This document shows, in pieces, positions 28,949-37,801 of a stretch of DNA of 64,000 bases. The position numbers and the translations under genes are program-made. The notes below the pieces were generated by a model. The model ran no database searches and was not told where the DNA came from. It worked only from the letters and a program-made list of their open reading frames with translations. The stretch is from Flavobacterium sp. UBA7680 (GTDB lineage Bacteria > Bacteroidota > Bacteroidia > Flavobacteriales > Flavobacteriaceae): NCBI RefSeq assembly GCF_002482975.1, contig NZ_DLHA01000032.1, positions 266,304 to 330,303 of the forward strand, given 5' to 3'. Position 1 is the stretch's first letter. Each line of letters begins with the position of its first letter.

Positions 28949-30973
28949 TTAATGCGACATCCAAACCGTCATTTCCCCTTTTCCTTTATTTCCCCATGCA
29001 AAATACGGAATCAGTTTTACAGGAACCACAGTCGCATCTTTAGAAGAAAGTGGTTTATATAAAGTTTTATTCCATGAATTATTAGAATTTAGTACCGCTT
29101 CTGCGTCAATGCTGACTAAATTTCTATTATTCAAGGTAAAATTATTAATTGTAAATTTCGAATTTACATTTAAAGCCACATCATTTACACTAGTTTTCGC
29201 AGGAAGCTGATCAGATTCCAAACAATAAACCAAAGGCCCTCTTTTTACGGCTATCTGATTTTTAACTTCTTCAACCAACGGATTAGCTTCCATTAACTCA
29301 ACTGGCATTGGAAGATTCAATTCAATCACATCTCCTTTTTTCCATTTTTGATTTAATTTAAGATAAGTTCCAGAAATGATTTTATCATTAATCTTTGCAT
29401 TATTAATTGAAACCGAAGCATTCTGACTCCAGCCTGGAATTCTTAAAAAGAAATTCTGTAAATCTTTTGGTGCTTTTACAATTTTCAAGGTTATTTTTCC
29501 GTCCCAAGGATAATTGGTTTGCTGCTCAATTTCGATTTCTTCTCCGTTTAAGAATTTTGTTTTCAATTGATTACTTCCGTATAAATTTACATACAAACCT
29601 TCTTTTGAAATATTGTATGCATAATTTCCAACTTCGGCAATGGTTCTGGTTACGTTTGGCGCACAACAGTTTGACAATGCAATATAGCCTTCACGTTCAT
29701 TTCCCCAACGTTGATGAAATGGTAAATCATTAGAAACATTCAGCGGATTATTATACAAGAATTTTTCTCCTTCTAAATCCATTCCCGAAAGAACACTATT
29801 GTATAATGCCAATTCTACAACATCTGCATATTTGGCATCGCCGGTAATTTGGAGCATTCTCCAGTTCCATAAAACATTTCCAATATTAGCGCAAGTTTCG
29901 GTATGTGCCGTTGCATTTGGCAATTGAAAAGGTCTTCCATAAGCCTGATGAATTTTTTGTACATCGGCAGGATTATAAGACGTTCCGTCTGGTGAAACTC
30001 CATCGTACAAAGAGCCACAGCCTCCTGTAATGTACATTTTTCGATACGTTACATCATCCCAAATAGATTCTAAATTGTCTAATAATTTCTTTTCTCCCGT
30101 TTCGGCATATAAATCGGCAACTCCCGCGTAAAGGTAATTCGCTCTTACGGCGTGCCCCATTGCAGTTGTTTGCTGTCTAAACGGAATTCGATCCTGATTA
30201 TCATCGGTTCCGTCATTTGTGGTTCCTCTAATGTCAATTAAATTATTGGCTAATTCCAGATATTTCGGATTTTTAGTCGTTCTGTACATTTCGACAATTC
30301 CCATATAATGTGATGGACAAATTGCATTTCGAGCCAATTCTGGCGAAGCTTTTTTGTAGAAATCATATAAGAAATCAGCAACGCCTTTTGCAATATTCAG
30401 GAAATTAGTTTTTCCTGTGGCACGATAATGAATACAAGCTGCAGTCATTAAATGCCCCATATTGTATTTCTCAAAACCCAATTGTTTTTTCACTTCTTCC
30501 GGGCCTAAAGTTCCCCAGCGTTCGTCAATTAAAACTGGTGTATGAATATAGCCGTCTTTACGCTGAACTTTCGCGAAAAGTGCAATGGCTTTATCCATTT
30601 CGGCATCGAGTTTTTTATCTTTTGTTACGGCATAAGTGGCTGCCATTCCTTCAAAAATCTTATAAAAATCACCATCATGAAACGAAGGCCCTTTAAAAGC
30701 TCCTTTGCTTAAACCAGCTGCAATTTCGAAGTTTTTATAAGCATGCGAAATGGAATCGTTATGATACAAATCCCACATATAAGGCAGCGTGTTTTTGGTT
30801 TCTACATCAAATTGTTCTTTCCAGAAACCGTTTGTCCATTTTACATCTTGTAAACCTACACTTTGCAATTTCGAATAAGGACTTTCTGAATTGGCAACCA
30901 AACCTTTATTCTGTGCCAATACTCCAGCACTAATAAAAAACAAACTAAGGGAAACATTTAATAAATTTTTCAT
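28949..30973 (-). CDS. GH127-type (DUF1680) beta-L-arabinofuranosidase-fold enzyme
   Basis: Secreted (alpha/alpha)6-barrel glycosidase of about 674 residues. The signal peptide MKNLLNVSLSLFFISAGVLAQ fixes the ATG at 30973. Family members are retaining cysteine glycosidases with a zinc site. Here E359 and C361 (HTETCANIG) and C436-C437 (LSNCCAPN) match the zinc ligands and cysteine nucleophile of HypBA1. The residue aligned with the HypBA1 acid/base E322 is a glutamine (Q343, in KIHQAYGR). GH127 members in RG-II loci include the aceric acid hydrolase BT1003, so the substrate may be an RG-II arabinofuranose-like sugar. It lies between PL1 and CE8 in the operon. Confidence 0.85.
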   Translation of the reverse strand: MKNLLNVSLSLFFISAGVLAQNKGLVANSESPYSKLQSVGLQDVKWTNGFWKEQFDVETKNTLPYMWDLYHNDSISHAYKNFEIAAGLSKGAFKGPSFHDGDFYKIFEGMAATYAVTKDKKLDAEMDKAIALFAKVQRKDGYIHTPVLIDERWGTLGPEEVKKQLGFEKYNMGHLMTAACIHYRATGKTNFLNIAKGVADFLYDFYKKASPELARNAICPSHYMGIVEMYRTTKNPKYLELANNLIDIRGTTNDGTDDNQDRIPFRQQTTAMGHAVRANYLYAGVADLYAETGEKKLLDNLESIWDDVTYRKMYITGGCGSLYDGVSPDGTSYNPADVQKIHQAYGRPFQLPNATAHTETCANIGNVLWNWRMLQITGDAKYADVVELALYNSVLSGMDLEGEKFLYNNPLNVSNDLPFHQRWGNEREGYIALSNCCAPNVTRTIAEVGNYAYNISKEGLYVNLYGSNQLKTKFLNGEEIEIEQQTNYPWDGKITLKIVKAPKDLQNFFLRIPGWSQNASVSINNAKINDKIISGTYLKLNQKWKKGDVIELNLPMPVELMEANPLVEEVKNQIAVKRGPLVYCLESDQLPAKTSVNDVALNVNSKFTINNFTLNNRNLVSIDAEAVLNSNNSWNKTLYKPLSSKDATVVPVKLIPYFAWGNKGKGEMTVWMSH

Positions 30974-30984
30974 TTTATAATGAT

Positions 30985-31090
30985 TTTGAACCATATAAGT
31001 AATATAAGTTCATTTAAACTAAACTTTCTTGAACTTAAACCACATAGCATTAAGTCAATCTTATAATTTCTTATATCACTTATATGGTTT
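30985..31090. repeat. Inverted repeat accatataagtaatataag
   Basis: The arms accatataagtaatataagt (30991-31010) and cttatatcacttatatggt (31070-31088) enclose an AT-rich loop. A related but degraded copy lies at 36035-36095. It fills the gap between PL1 and GH127 and overlaps the region just upstream of the GH127 start. Confidence 0.65.
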
Positions 31091-31095
31091 ACTAT

Positions 31096-33555
31096 TTATT
31101 TTACGAAGAAATTAATTGTTCTGCTCATTGAATCTCCGTCTGCATCTTTTACGGTTAAGACGAAAGAAGCGAATCCTTTTTCAACTGCTGTAAACTCAAT
31201 TTCTTTTCCTTTTAAAACCACTTTTCCATTTTTTAAATCAGAGAAAGTATATACAGGTTTGTTTTCATAACCTTTGAAATAATCTGTTGCACTTAAAACC
31301 TTTTTCTCTCCTGAATTCACAAAATAATGAGGTTGAGCCAGCCAGTCTAAATAATTATCCAATTGTGTAAACCCGTCTTTATCTGTATCCTGATTAGCAT
31401 CTGAAAAATCTCCAGCTTTTGAATTTTCGTTTAAACCAAAAGCTTTTTCCCACCAGTTTGGTAATCCGTCGTGATCTGTATCCCAATCTGTCGGACGAGT
31501 TTCTGATGCAAAATTTGGCCATCCGCCTGCGTCTTGTTCGTTATCAATCATTCCGCCTAAACCACTTTTACTTCCTTTAAAAGTAAAAGTCCCTTTTAAA
31601 GTTTCATCAATAACTCTATTATCGTGTTTATCAAAAAACGGCTGATTTGCACCTACATCTGAAAGTACATTTTTATAAGCCGCTTTCGCTGATTGTGTTT
31701 CTACATAAGAAGGAAAAAATGGTTTATCAACAAAAGTTTCATATTCTACTTTCTCATTATGACTTATAGTAGATTTTCTGCCTTTATCCTGAGATTTCTC
31801 ATCAAAATAACCCGGCATAATATTTCCGTTAAAATAATAACGTTGCATTCCTTTTCCAACACCTTCGTGCTGTGCATTTAACGCCACAAATATCTTAGTT
31901 GAAGCTCCCGGTTTGTAATAATTATTTACAAAATTAACCTCATTTGCACCACCGTCTGTAGTTCTCTGTCCCCAGTTGTAAACCACATTATTTGTAATAT
32001 CCAATCTTCCTGTATAATAACCATCTCCGTTTAAACCACCGCCAATACTCCAGTTTCTTCCGTAATTATGAGACAATAAATTGTGATGAAAACTACCAAT
32101 ATCGCCGCCAATTGTAGCAGCAAATCCGTGCATTTTACCAACCTCATATTTATCATGCCCCGCTACATTTAAAGCTTCAGAAATTAAAGTTCTCTGTAAG
32201 GTAATATGATGTGCGCCACGCGAACTAAACGATTCATCAATTGTCCAGCTGATAGAACAATGATCGATAATACTGTAATCAGCACCCGTTAATCCCATTC
32301 CGTCATAAGTAGTTCCACCGCCAATTCTCACTTTTAAAAATCGAACTACACCATCATTTCCTGTCAATCCAATTGGCGCTCTGCTGATTGTAATTCCTTC
32401 GCCCGGAGCAGTTTGTCCCGCAATAGTGATGTAAGGTTGATTTGCCACTAATCGCGAAGCCAGTTTTATATTTCCCGAAACATTAAAAACAATCGTTCTT
32501 GGCCCAATTTCCTGATTTACAGCATCACGTAAACTTCCCGGTCCATCGTCATTTAAATTGGTAACTTCAATTACTTTTCCGCCGCGTCCTCCCACAGCGT
32601 AACGTCCGTAACCTTCAGCTCCCGGAAAAGCTAATTGTGCCGGTTTAAACGACCAAACATTTCCTAGAGTTACCTGACCATTGTTATCTACTTCATCAAC
32701 TCTCCAATAATAGGTTGTACCACTGTATAAATCAGAAACTGCAAAAGATTTATCAGTCAATTTTCCTTTAAATTCTTTTGAAGTTTCTGTTGCATTTTCT
32801 ACGGCGTTTTTATCTTCACCAAAATACAACTTATGAAATGCAACATTTTTTACAGCATCCCATTTTAAAATCAAATTTTTACTCACTTCAACATGTTCGT
32901 CTCTGTTTTTTGGTTCCGGAGTACGCGCCTGATTCATTAAGTTTGGTGTATCAATTTCAAAACCATTAATTACAATCTGTTTTATAACATCTTGATTTGA
33001 AGTTGGATCAATCTCAAAACGAACGATTACATCTTTACCATTTTCAGCATTAAAAGTAATATACGCCATCGCTGCATCAATTTTAGCATTGGCTCTTTGA
33101 CTTGCATTTACGGTTTGCTCCAATTTTCCGTTTATGTAGATTTTTATAGGAGAAAAAGTTTTTCCGGTAATGACATCAAAAGCATTATGAAAAGTCAAAA
33201 GCGTATGTTTTCCTGCTTTTAATCCGGTGATTTTCATTTCTAAATTTTCAGCCGTAACCAAACCGTCACTTCCTAATTTATTGTAAAACGGAGCGTTCAT
33301 ACCCACTTTATACCATTTTGAGGTAAAGTTTCCTTTTAATTTAAATGCTAAATTATTAAATGTTTTTTCAGCTTCTTTTTGATCGCTTACAACCCACGAA
33401 TCATAATTTACATCATGAACTTCTTCTAATTTTCTTTGAAAAAAGTCAAAGTCTACTTTTACAATTTGTTTATCAGTATTTTGAACTGATTGTGCTTGTC
33501 CGTTTGTCGCCAAAAGCATAGACAAAACTGCAACTCTTAATAATTTCTTTATCAT
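31096..33555 (-). CDS. Multidomain PL1 pectate lyase (CBM-like, FnIII, PL1, TSP3, Ig-like)
   Basis: Secreted 819-residue lyase with a signal peptide (1-21, NGQAQ). In order it has an N-terminal beta-rich module (about 30-205, malectin/CBM-like, LKAGKHTLLTFHNAF), an FnIII-type domain (about 225-310, GTTYYWRVDEVD), the PL1 beta-helix (about 315-690, AFPGAEGYGRYAVGGRGG, SIIDHCSISWTIDES, HNYGRNWSIGG), an acidic calcium-loop region (about 700-745, DTDHDGLPNWWE, DTDKDGFTQLD) and a C-terminal cadherin-like strand set. No type IX secretion C-terminal domain is seen. The start lies 1 bp after the DUF5703 stop, so the two are translationally coupled. The accessory modules suggest binding to insoluble cell-wall pectin. 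Confidence 0.87.
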   Translation of the reverse strand: MIKKLLRVAVLSMLLATNGQAQSVQNTDKQIVKVDFDFFQRKLEEVHDVNYDSWVVSDQKEAEKTFNNLAFKLKGNFTSKWYKVGMNAPFYNKLGSDGLVTAENLEMKITGLKAGKHTLLTFHNAFDVITGKTFSPIKIYINGKLEQTVNASQRANAKIDAAMAYITFNAENGKDVIVRFEIDPTSNQDVIKQIVINGFEIDTPNLMNQARTPEPKNRDEHVEVSKNLILKWDAVKNVAFHKLYFGEDKNAVENATETSKEFKGKLTDKSFAVSDLYSGTTYYWRVDEVDNNGQVTLGNVWSFKPAQLAFPGAEGYGRYAVGGRGGKVIEVTNLNDDGPGSLRDAVNQEIGPRTIVFNVSGNIKLASRLVANQPYITIAGQTAPGEGITISRAPIGLTGNDGVVRFLKVRIGGGTTYDGMGLTGADYSIIDHCSISWTIDESFSSRGAHHITLQRTLISEALNVAGHDKYEVGKMHGFAATIGGDIGSFHHNLLSHNYGRNWSIGGGLNGDGYYTGRLDITNNVVYNWGQRTTDGGANEVNFVNNYYKPGASTKIFVALNAQHEGVGKGMQRYYFNGNIMPGYFDEKSQDKGRKSTISHNEKVEYETFVDKPFFPSYVETQSAKAAYKNVLSDVGANQPFFDKHDNRVIDETLKGTFTFKGSKSGLGGMIDNEQDAGGWPNFASETRPTDWDTDHDGLPNWWEKAFGLNENSKAGDFSDANQDTDKDGFTQLDNYLDWLAQPHYFVNSGEKKVLSATDYFKGYENKPVYTFSDLKNGKVVLKGKEIEFTAVEKGFASFVLTVKDADGDSMSRTINFFVK

Positions 33556-33556
33556 T

Positions 33557-35896
33557 TTAGTTGGTAATAGTTAGTTTATTTTTTTCTTCTATTGAAATCC
33601 CTAACAGATTTATAATATCTTTTTTTCTTTCTTCCGGAATTACTTTTAAAACCTTCAATTCTCCATTTAGAAGTTCGGCTTCTACGGTTGTATTTTGTTT
33701 TGCGTGTAATTTGAAATGAACATTCCAGTTCTTTGGCCATGCCGGAAAAAGATAAATTTTCCCATTTGCTTCCTGCAAAAGCATTTCCTGCATACCAATC
33801 ATTCCCGATCCGCCCCAATTATGATCTGGAACCCAGTCAAAACCCGGACCCCAAAATGCAGGAAAACGTCGGTCAGAATTTACCATTTTTAAAGTATTGT
33901 ATTTTGCTGCTTCTTCAGTTAAACCCAAACGAGCCGAAAAAATATTATCCTGCTTCCAGCCAATATGACTTCTAAATTTTAAAGCATCGGGATCGTATTT
34001 CCATGTATTTAATGCCGTTTCTAAATCTGGTTTTCCAATACCATAAATTCCCCAAGGATAAACGGGATACAATTGCGGAACTTCAGAATTATTAACTCTT
34101 TCCCAAGATTTTGCAGGAACTAGTACTTTATGATTTTCGATTTGCCCGAAATTTAAAGGCGGGATTCTAGTTTGAAATCCTTTTACATATTCCAATTCTT
34201 CTTTTGATAATTGTTCCGAAGAAAGCTCTAAAAGATTGGCTGTAATTACCTGCAACGCAGAGATCGTACTATTAGAATTATACGCCATTTTATAAGTTTC
34301 AGCACCTGAACCCGGATATAAAACTAATTTTCCGTTTCCGTCTAATGCTTTTCTTCCTCGCTGTTTCGCCAGATATTGATAATGTTCGTCAAAAAATCGA
34401 AGACAGCTTATAATAAACGAATTGTATTTCTGAATATCTTCTCCAGCATATTCTTTCTGCTGTAGCATCATTTGACAGAATTCGAAAACCGTGTCCCATT
34501 CATATTCCAGCCAAGCATTATATTCCATTCCCGGATCGTAATCTGCAGGACGTTTCCATTCGTATTCGGCAGGGTTTGGCAAACCAAAATTTTCTAATTG
34601 TTCTGTAAAAGATGCCCCGTTATGGTTCCAATACACTTTACTTCTTAATTCAGCATTTTTCTGTAAACTCAAATAATAATCCAGCTGTGATTTCATCATA
34701 TCAAAATCACCGCTTTTTACCATCGGAAAATAAACCAATCGCTGATTTTGAGCGGTCATCGTTCCTCCGCCCCAATTTCTAAAATCGGGAGTAAAATCTA
34801 AAGCTGCATTAGTAAAAACAGGGTCAACTGTAAATAATCCGCCGTTGAATTTTGTTGGATATTTTCCGTACGCATTGCATCCTAACATGTATCGAAACAA
34901 CTGATAATTCTGCCCGATTTGGTAAACCGAATCTTTCTCAATCGATTGATTTTTTTGAGTAAAAATAAAACTGCGGTTCCAGAAATTATTCCACCATTTT
35001 TGAGTATTTTTTTCTGCTTGTTTGGAAGTGTTTTTATTAGATGAAATCTGATGTTGCAATCCTTTATTCCAAGTATTTAAATCTGATTGACTAGTATTTA
35101 AATAAAGCTGTAACGAATGTTTTTTGGATGATTTAATACTTGATAAAGTAAAACCTTTAAAATCTGTCGATTGGTATTTTCCTAAATACGTTCCATCGGG
35201 TTTTAGGTTATCGCCCGTCATAAATCCACCGAAAGTCAAATTCGCAATCGGGTTCAGCATTTGTTCTTTAACCGATTCCATTTTCTGTTGTTTTACGGCT
35301 ACATCAAAAACGGTTTGCTCGCGATTTCTATGATAGAATTTAATTCCGTCATTTTCAAATGAAATTGAATCTTTAAAAATAACAATATCTCCTTGCGGTG
35401 CCCATTTATAAGAATTCGCATTATTGTTTTTTCCTTTTGAATCACGGTTTTTATAACGCCAGCTTTCATAAGATGCAGTCATTTTAAGCGAAGTTTTACT
35501 TTCTAAATCTAAATGAATTATTGGTTTAAAAACATCTGCCCAAAGTTTGATTTTAGTGTCATTCTGCCCAACTAAAATATAACCATCTTTTAATTTTAAT
35601 TCCTGATGAAAACCTTCTTTTCCGGCAAAAGGATTCGGACTTAAAGTCACTTTTACCCGACCTAATTTTAATAAAGTATTATGTTCATCAAAAGTTCCGC
35701 TTCGGGAAAAATAAAAATACAAATCGCCATTTTCTACCCAGACATTCATACCAACATCTCCGCCTCCCAAAGGCATAGATTCTGATGAATTGCTGCTCTG
35801 TGTATTCCAAACCTGATTATAATTTTCAAGCACAGGAATTTGCGCCTTAACTAAAAGCGATGCAAAAAGAAAAAATAAAATTATTGTATTTTTCAC
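33557..35896 (-). CDS. DUF5703-domain (alpha/alpha)6-barrel protein, putative glycosidase
   Basis: Secreted 779-residue protein with a signal peptide (1-18, LLVKAQ). The N-terminal beta-sandwich (about 20-290) matches what I recall of DUF5703: VWNTQSSNSSESMPLGGGDVGMNVWVENG and FSRSGTFDEHNTLLKLGRVKV. The remainder is helical and barrel-like: NWGGGTMTAQNQRLVYFPM, WNHNGASFTEQLENFG, LYPVYPWGIYG and FWGPGFDWVPDHNWGGSG. The arrangement recalls GH95/GH65-type clans. I know of no proven activity. An acidic residue such as E in FTEQ or D in FDWVPDHN could be catalytic, but this is a guess. It is coupled to the multidomain PL1 gene with a 1-bp gap, so both probably act on the same polymer. Confidence 0.72.
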   Translation of the reverse strand: MKNTIILFFLFASLLVKAQIPVLENYNQVWNTQSSNSSESMPLGGGDVGMNVWVENGDLYFYFSRSGTFDEHNTLLKLGRVKVTLSPNPFAGKEGFHQELKLKDGYILVGQNDTKIKLWADVFKPIIHLDLESKTSLKMTASYESWRYKNRDSKGKNNNANSYKWAPQGDIVIFKDSISFENDGIKFYHRNREQTVFDVAVKQQKMESVKEQMLNPIANLTFGGFMTGDNLKPDGTYLGKYQSTDFKGFTLSSIKSSKKHSLQLYLNTSQSDLNTWNKGLQHQISSNKNTSKQAEKNTQKWWNNFWNRSFIFTQKNQSIEKDSVYQIGQNYQLFRYMLGCNAYGKYPTKFNGGLFTVDPVFTNAALDFTPDFRNWGGGTMTAQNQRLVYFPMVKSGDFDMMKSQLDYYLSLQKNAELRSKVYWNHNGASFTEQLENFGLPNPAEYEWKRPADYDPGMEYNAWLEYEWDTVFEFCQMMLQQKEYAGEDIQKYNSFIISCLRFFDEHYQYLAKQRGRKALDGNGKLVLYPGSGAETYKMAYNSNSTISALQVITANLLELSSEQLSKEELEYVKGFQTRIPPLNFGQIENHKVLVPAKSWERVNNSEVPQLYPVYPWGIYGIGKPDLETALNTWKYDPDALKFRSHIGWKQDNIFSARLGLTEEAAKYNTLKMVNSDRRFPAFWGPGFDWVPDHNWGGSGMIGMQEMLLQEANGKIYLFPAWPKNWNVHFKLHAKQNTTVEAELLNGELKVLKVIPEERKKDIINLLGISIEEKNKLTITN

Positions 35897-35984
35897 ACTT
35901 ATTTATTTAGGCATAAAATTACTTAAAAATGGAGAGCCACTTTGCATTAATATTTTTTATCGAGTATGTTGATTTATTTTATCT

Positions 35985-36100
35985 GCTTTCAAGAAATACC
36001 TGCCAACCATTAAATAGCCAGCAGGTTAACTCAAAAAATCTTTTAACCAATCAAGTAATAACTTAAATGAACTTATAAGACTTGAAATATCATAAAAGGT
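35985..36100. repeat. Weak intergenic hairpins
   Basis: The 212-bp gap before the SASA esterase holds a short stem, acctgc/gcaggt (35998-36003 and about 36020-36025), and a degraded aagtaataacttaaatgaactt copy (36045-36066) of the family at 30991. Nothing else is supported here. Confidence 0.4.
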
Positions 36101-36108
36101 TTAATCGA

Positions 36109-37533
36109 TTACCAATCATCTGTTCGAAAAGATGAAACTGGTAAACCTCCAGCACTAAATAATTCTGCTTTCGCGAAATCTTTCCATAAATAACGAACAG
36201 CAACTGGTTTAGCAACTTTATCTGAACTCAAAACCACTGATTTTCTTCTCACAACTGTTTTTGCTGGATAAAACACCTTATCTTCTCCCGCTATTTCAAA
36301 ACCGGTAACTTCTTTATCATAAGACGTAATTCCATTCGCAGCATCATCAAAAGAAACCGTAACCGAACCGTCTTTTATTTCCATCGATTTGTATTTCGGA
36401 CTTTCGAATTCGAAACCTTCAATTCTGTAAGTTTTCGCCAAAGCCTGAAAAGCCAAACGGTTTCCTCCTTTTTCTTTGTCCATTGGATGAATATTATTTT
36501 CTTCTCCAATGTCCATTAAAACGGCCATTCCTGAATTGGGAATTTCTTTTGAAGCTTTTAATTGCGCTTCTCTTATATAAGCTGAATTGTATTTTTCTAA
36601 ATAATCTTTTGGATGAAATGAAGCATAATTAAACGGTGCAATCTGAGCATAGTAAAACGGAAAATCTCCTTGTTTCCACAAATCTCTCCAACTTGAAACC
36701 ATTTTTTTCATTAGAGAAGTATACTCAGAAGCTCTTTCGTAATTTGATTCTCCCTGATACCAAATACAGCCTTTGATTCCGTAACCAATTACAGGCGAAA
36801 GCATTCCATTAAACAAAGTAGTAGGAACACGGTTTGGATCTTTTGCCAATTCTTCTTTTGTAGTTGGAATTTTAGCACTTGCAAAATCTTTCAACATTTC
36901 CTGATTCATCCACGCTTCCATACTTGAACCGCCGTAAGAAACATGAATCAAACCAACTGGAACGTCTAAAACTTGCTGTAAAAGTGAACCGAAATACCAA
37001 GCCGTCGCACTAAAATTAGAAGTCGATTTTGGAGAAGCTACTTCCCATTTTCCTTCAAAATCCTGCAAAGGTTCTAAAACCGTAGCGCGTGGAATCGTGA
37101 TTAAACGAATGTTTTTATTGGTAGATCTTACAATGATTTCGTTTCCATTTTTAACGGGTTGGCCTTGAAATCCTTTTAACGGCATTTCCATATTGGATTG
37201 TCCTGAACACAGCCAGACTTCGCCAATTAAAACATTTTTAATGAAAACTTTTTCCGTTCCTTCTGAAACTTCAATCGTAAATGGCCCGCCAAATGATGGT
37301 GTTTGTAATTCTGTTTTCCATTTTCCAGAATTGTCTGCTTTTACTTTATAGATTTTAGAATTCCAAGAAGTTTTTATCGCAACATTCGCGTTCTTTTCTG
37401 CCCAGCCCCAAATTGGCGCATTTGATTTTTGCTGTAGCATCATATTGTCTGTAAACAATGCAGGTAATTTGATTTTGGCATTAATTTGAAGGCTCGCTAA
37501 AATCGTTAATAATGCGATAATTGATTTTTTCAT
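36109..37533 (-). CDS. SASA-type (sialate O-acetylesterase-like) carbohydrate esterase
   Basis: Secreted 474-residue SGNH-type esterase with a signal peptide (1-19). Residues 20-100 form a beta-domain that precedes the catalytic SASA (DUF303) domain. The nucleophile is S113 in CSGQSNMEMP. GCIWYQGESN is the family's second block, and DIGEENNIHPMDK (about 342-354) supplies the Asp and His. In pectin loci such esterases remove acetyl groups, for example from RG-II fucose or aceric acid or from RG-I galacturonate. Sialic acid itself is not expected. It lies between GH106 and DUF5703 on the same strand. The target sugar is inferred. Confidence 0.87.
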   Translation of the reverse strand: MKKSIIALLTILASLQINAKIKLPALFTDNMMLQQKSNAPIWGWAEKNANVAIKTSWNSKIYKVKADNSGKWKTELQTPSFGGPFTIEVSEGTEKVFIKNVLIGEVWLCSGQSNMEMPLKGFQGQPVKNGNEIIVRSTNKNIRLITIPRATVLEPLQDFEGKWEVASPKSTSNFSATAWYFGSLLQQVLDVPVGLIHVSYGGSSMEAWMNQEMLKDFASAKIPTTKEELAKDPNRVPTTLFNGMLSPVIGYGIKGCIWYQGESNYERASEYTSLMKKMVSSWRDLWKQGDFPFYYAQIAPFNYASFHPKDYLEKYNSAYIREAQLKASKEIPNSGMAVLMDIGEENNIHPMDKEKGGNRLAFQALAKTYRIEGFEFESPKYKSMEIKDGSVTVSFDDAANGITSYDKEVTGFEIAGEDKVFYPAKTVVRRKSVVLSSDKVAKPVAVRYLWKDFAKAELFSAGGLPVSSFRTDDW

Positions 37534-37551
37534 TTCTACTATGTTTTATTA

Positions 37552-37797
37552 GCCACAGATTAAATGGATTACAAAGGATTATTAATCTGTGGTTATTTTA
37601 TTTTTCAATTGCCTCCAGCTTTAGTTGGAGGTTATATTATTTTTCAACATCTCAGGCTTTAGCCAAACTAACTTTTTGGCTAAAGCCCTTATCTTGTTAT
37701 CTTTTAAACCTCCAGCTAAAGCTGGAGGCAATTGATTTTCTTTTCTTTGTATCACAGATTAGAAAAATCTTTTTAATCCTTTTAATCTGTGGCGAAA
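37552..37797. repeat. Nested hairpin (cacagatt outer, cctccagct middle, ggctttagcc inner)
   Basis: The outer arms are gccacagattaaatggatt (37553-37571) and aatccttttaatctgtggc (37773-37791). The middle arms are attgcctccagctttagttggagg (37608-37631) and cctccagctaaagctggaggcaatt (37709-37733). The core is ggctttagcc (37655-37664) and ggctaaagcc (37678-37687). The layering is the same as at 4120-4398 but with a different outer family. Confidence 0.8.
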
Positions 37798-37801
37798 AAA
37801 T

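Noticed and set aside
31096..33555. Type IX secretion C-terminal domain on the multidomain PL1
   Set aside because: The C-terminus ends in a cadherin-like strand set without the conserved terminal motifs. The other enzymes also lack such domains.
36095..36112. ttaatcgattacc, resembling the LacI-type palindrome at 60269
   Set aside because: It is only a half match, overlaps the stop codon of the SASA esterase gene and has no -7 box beside it.
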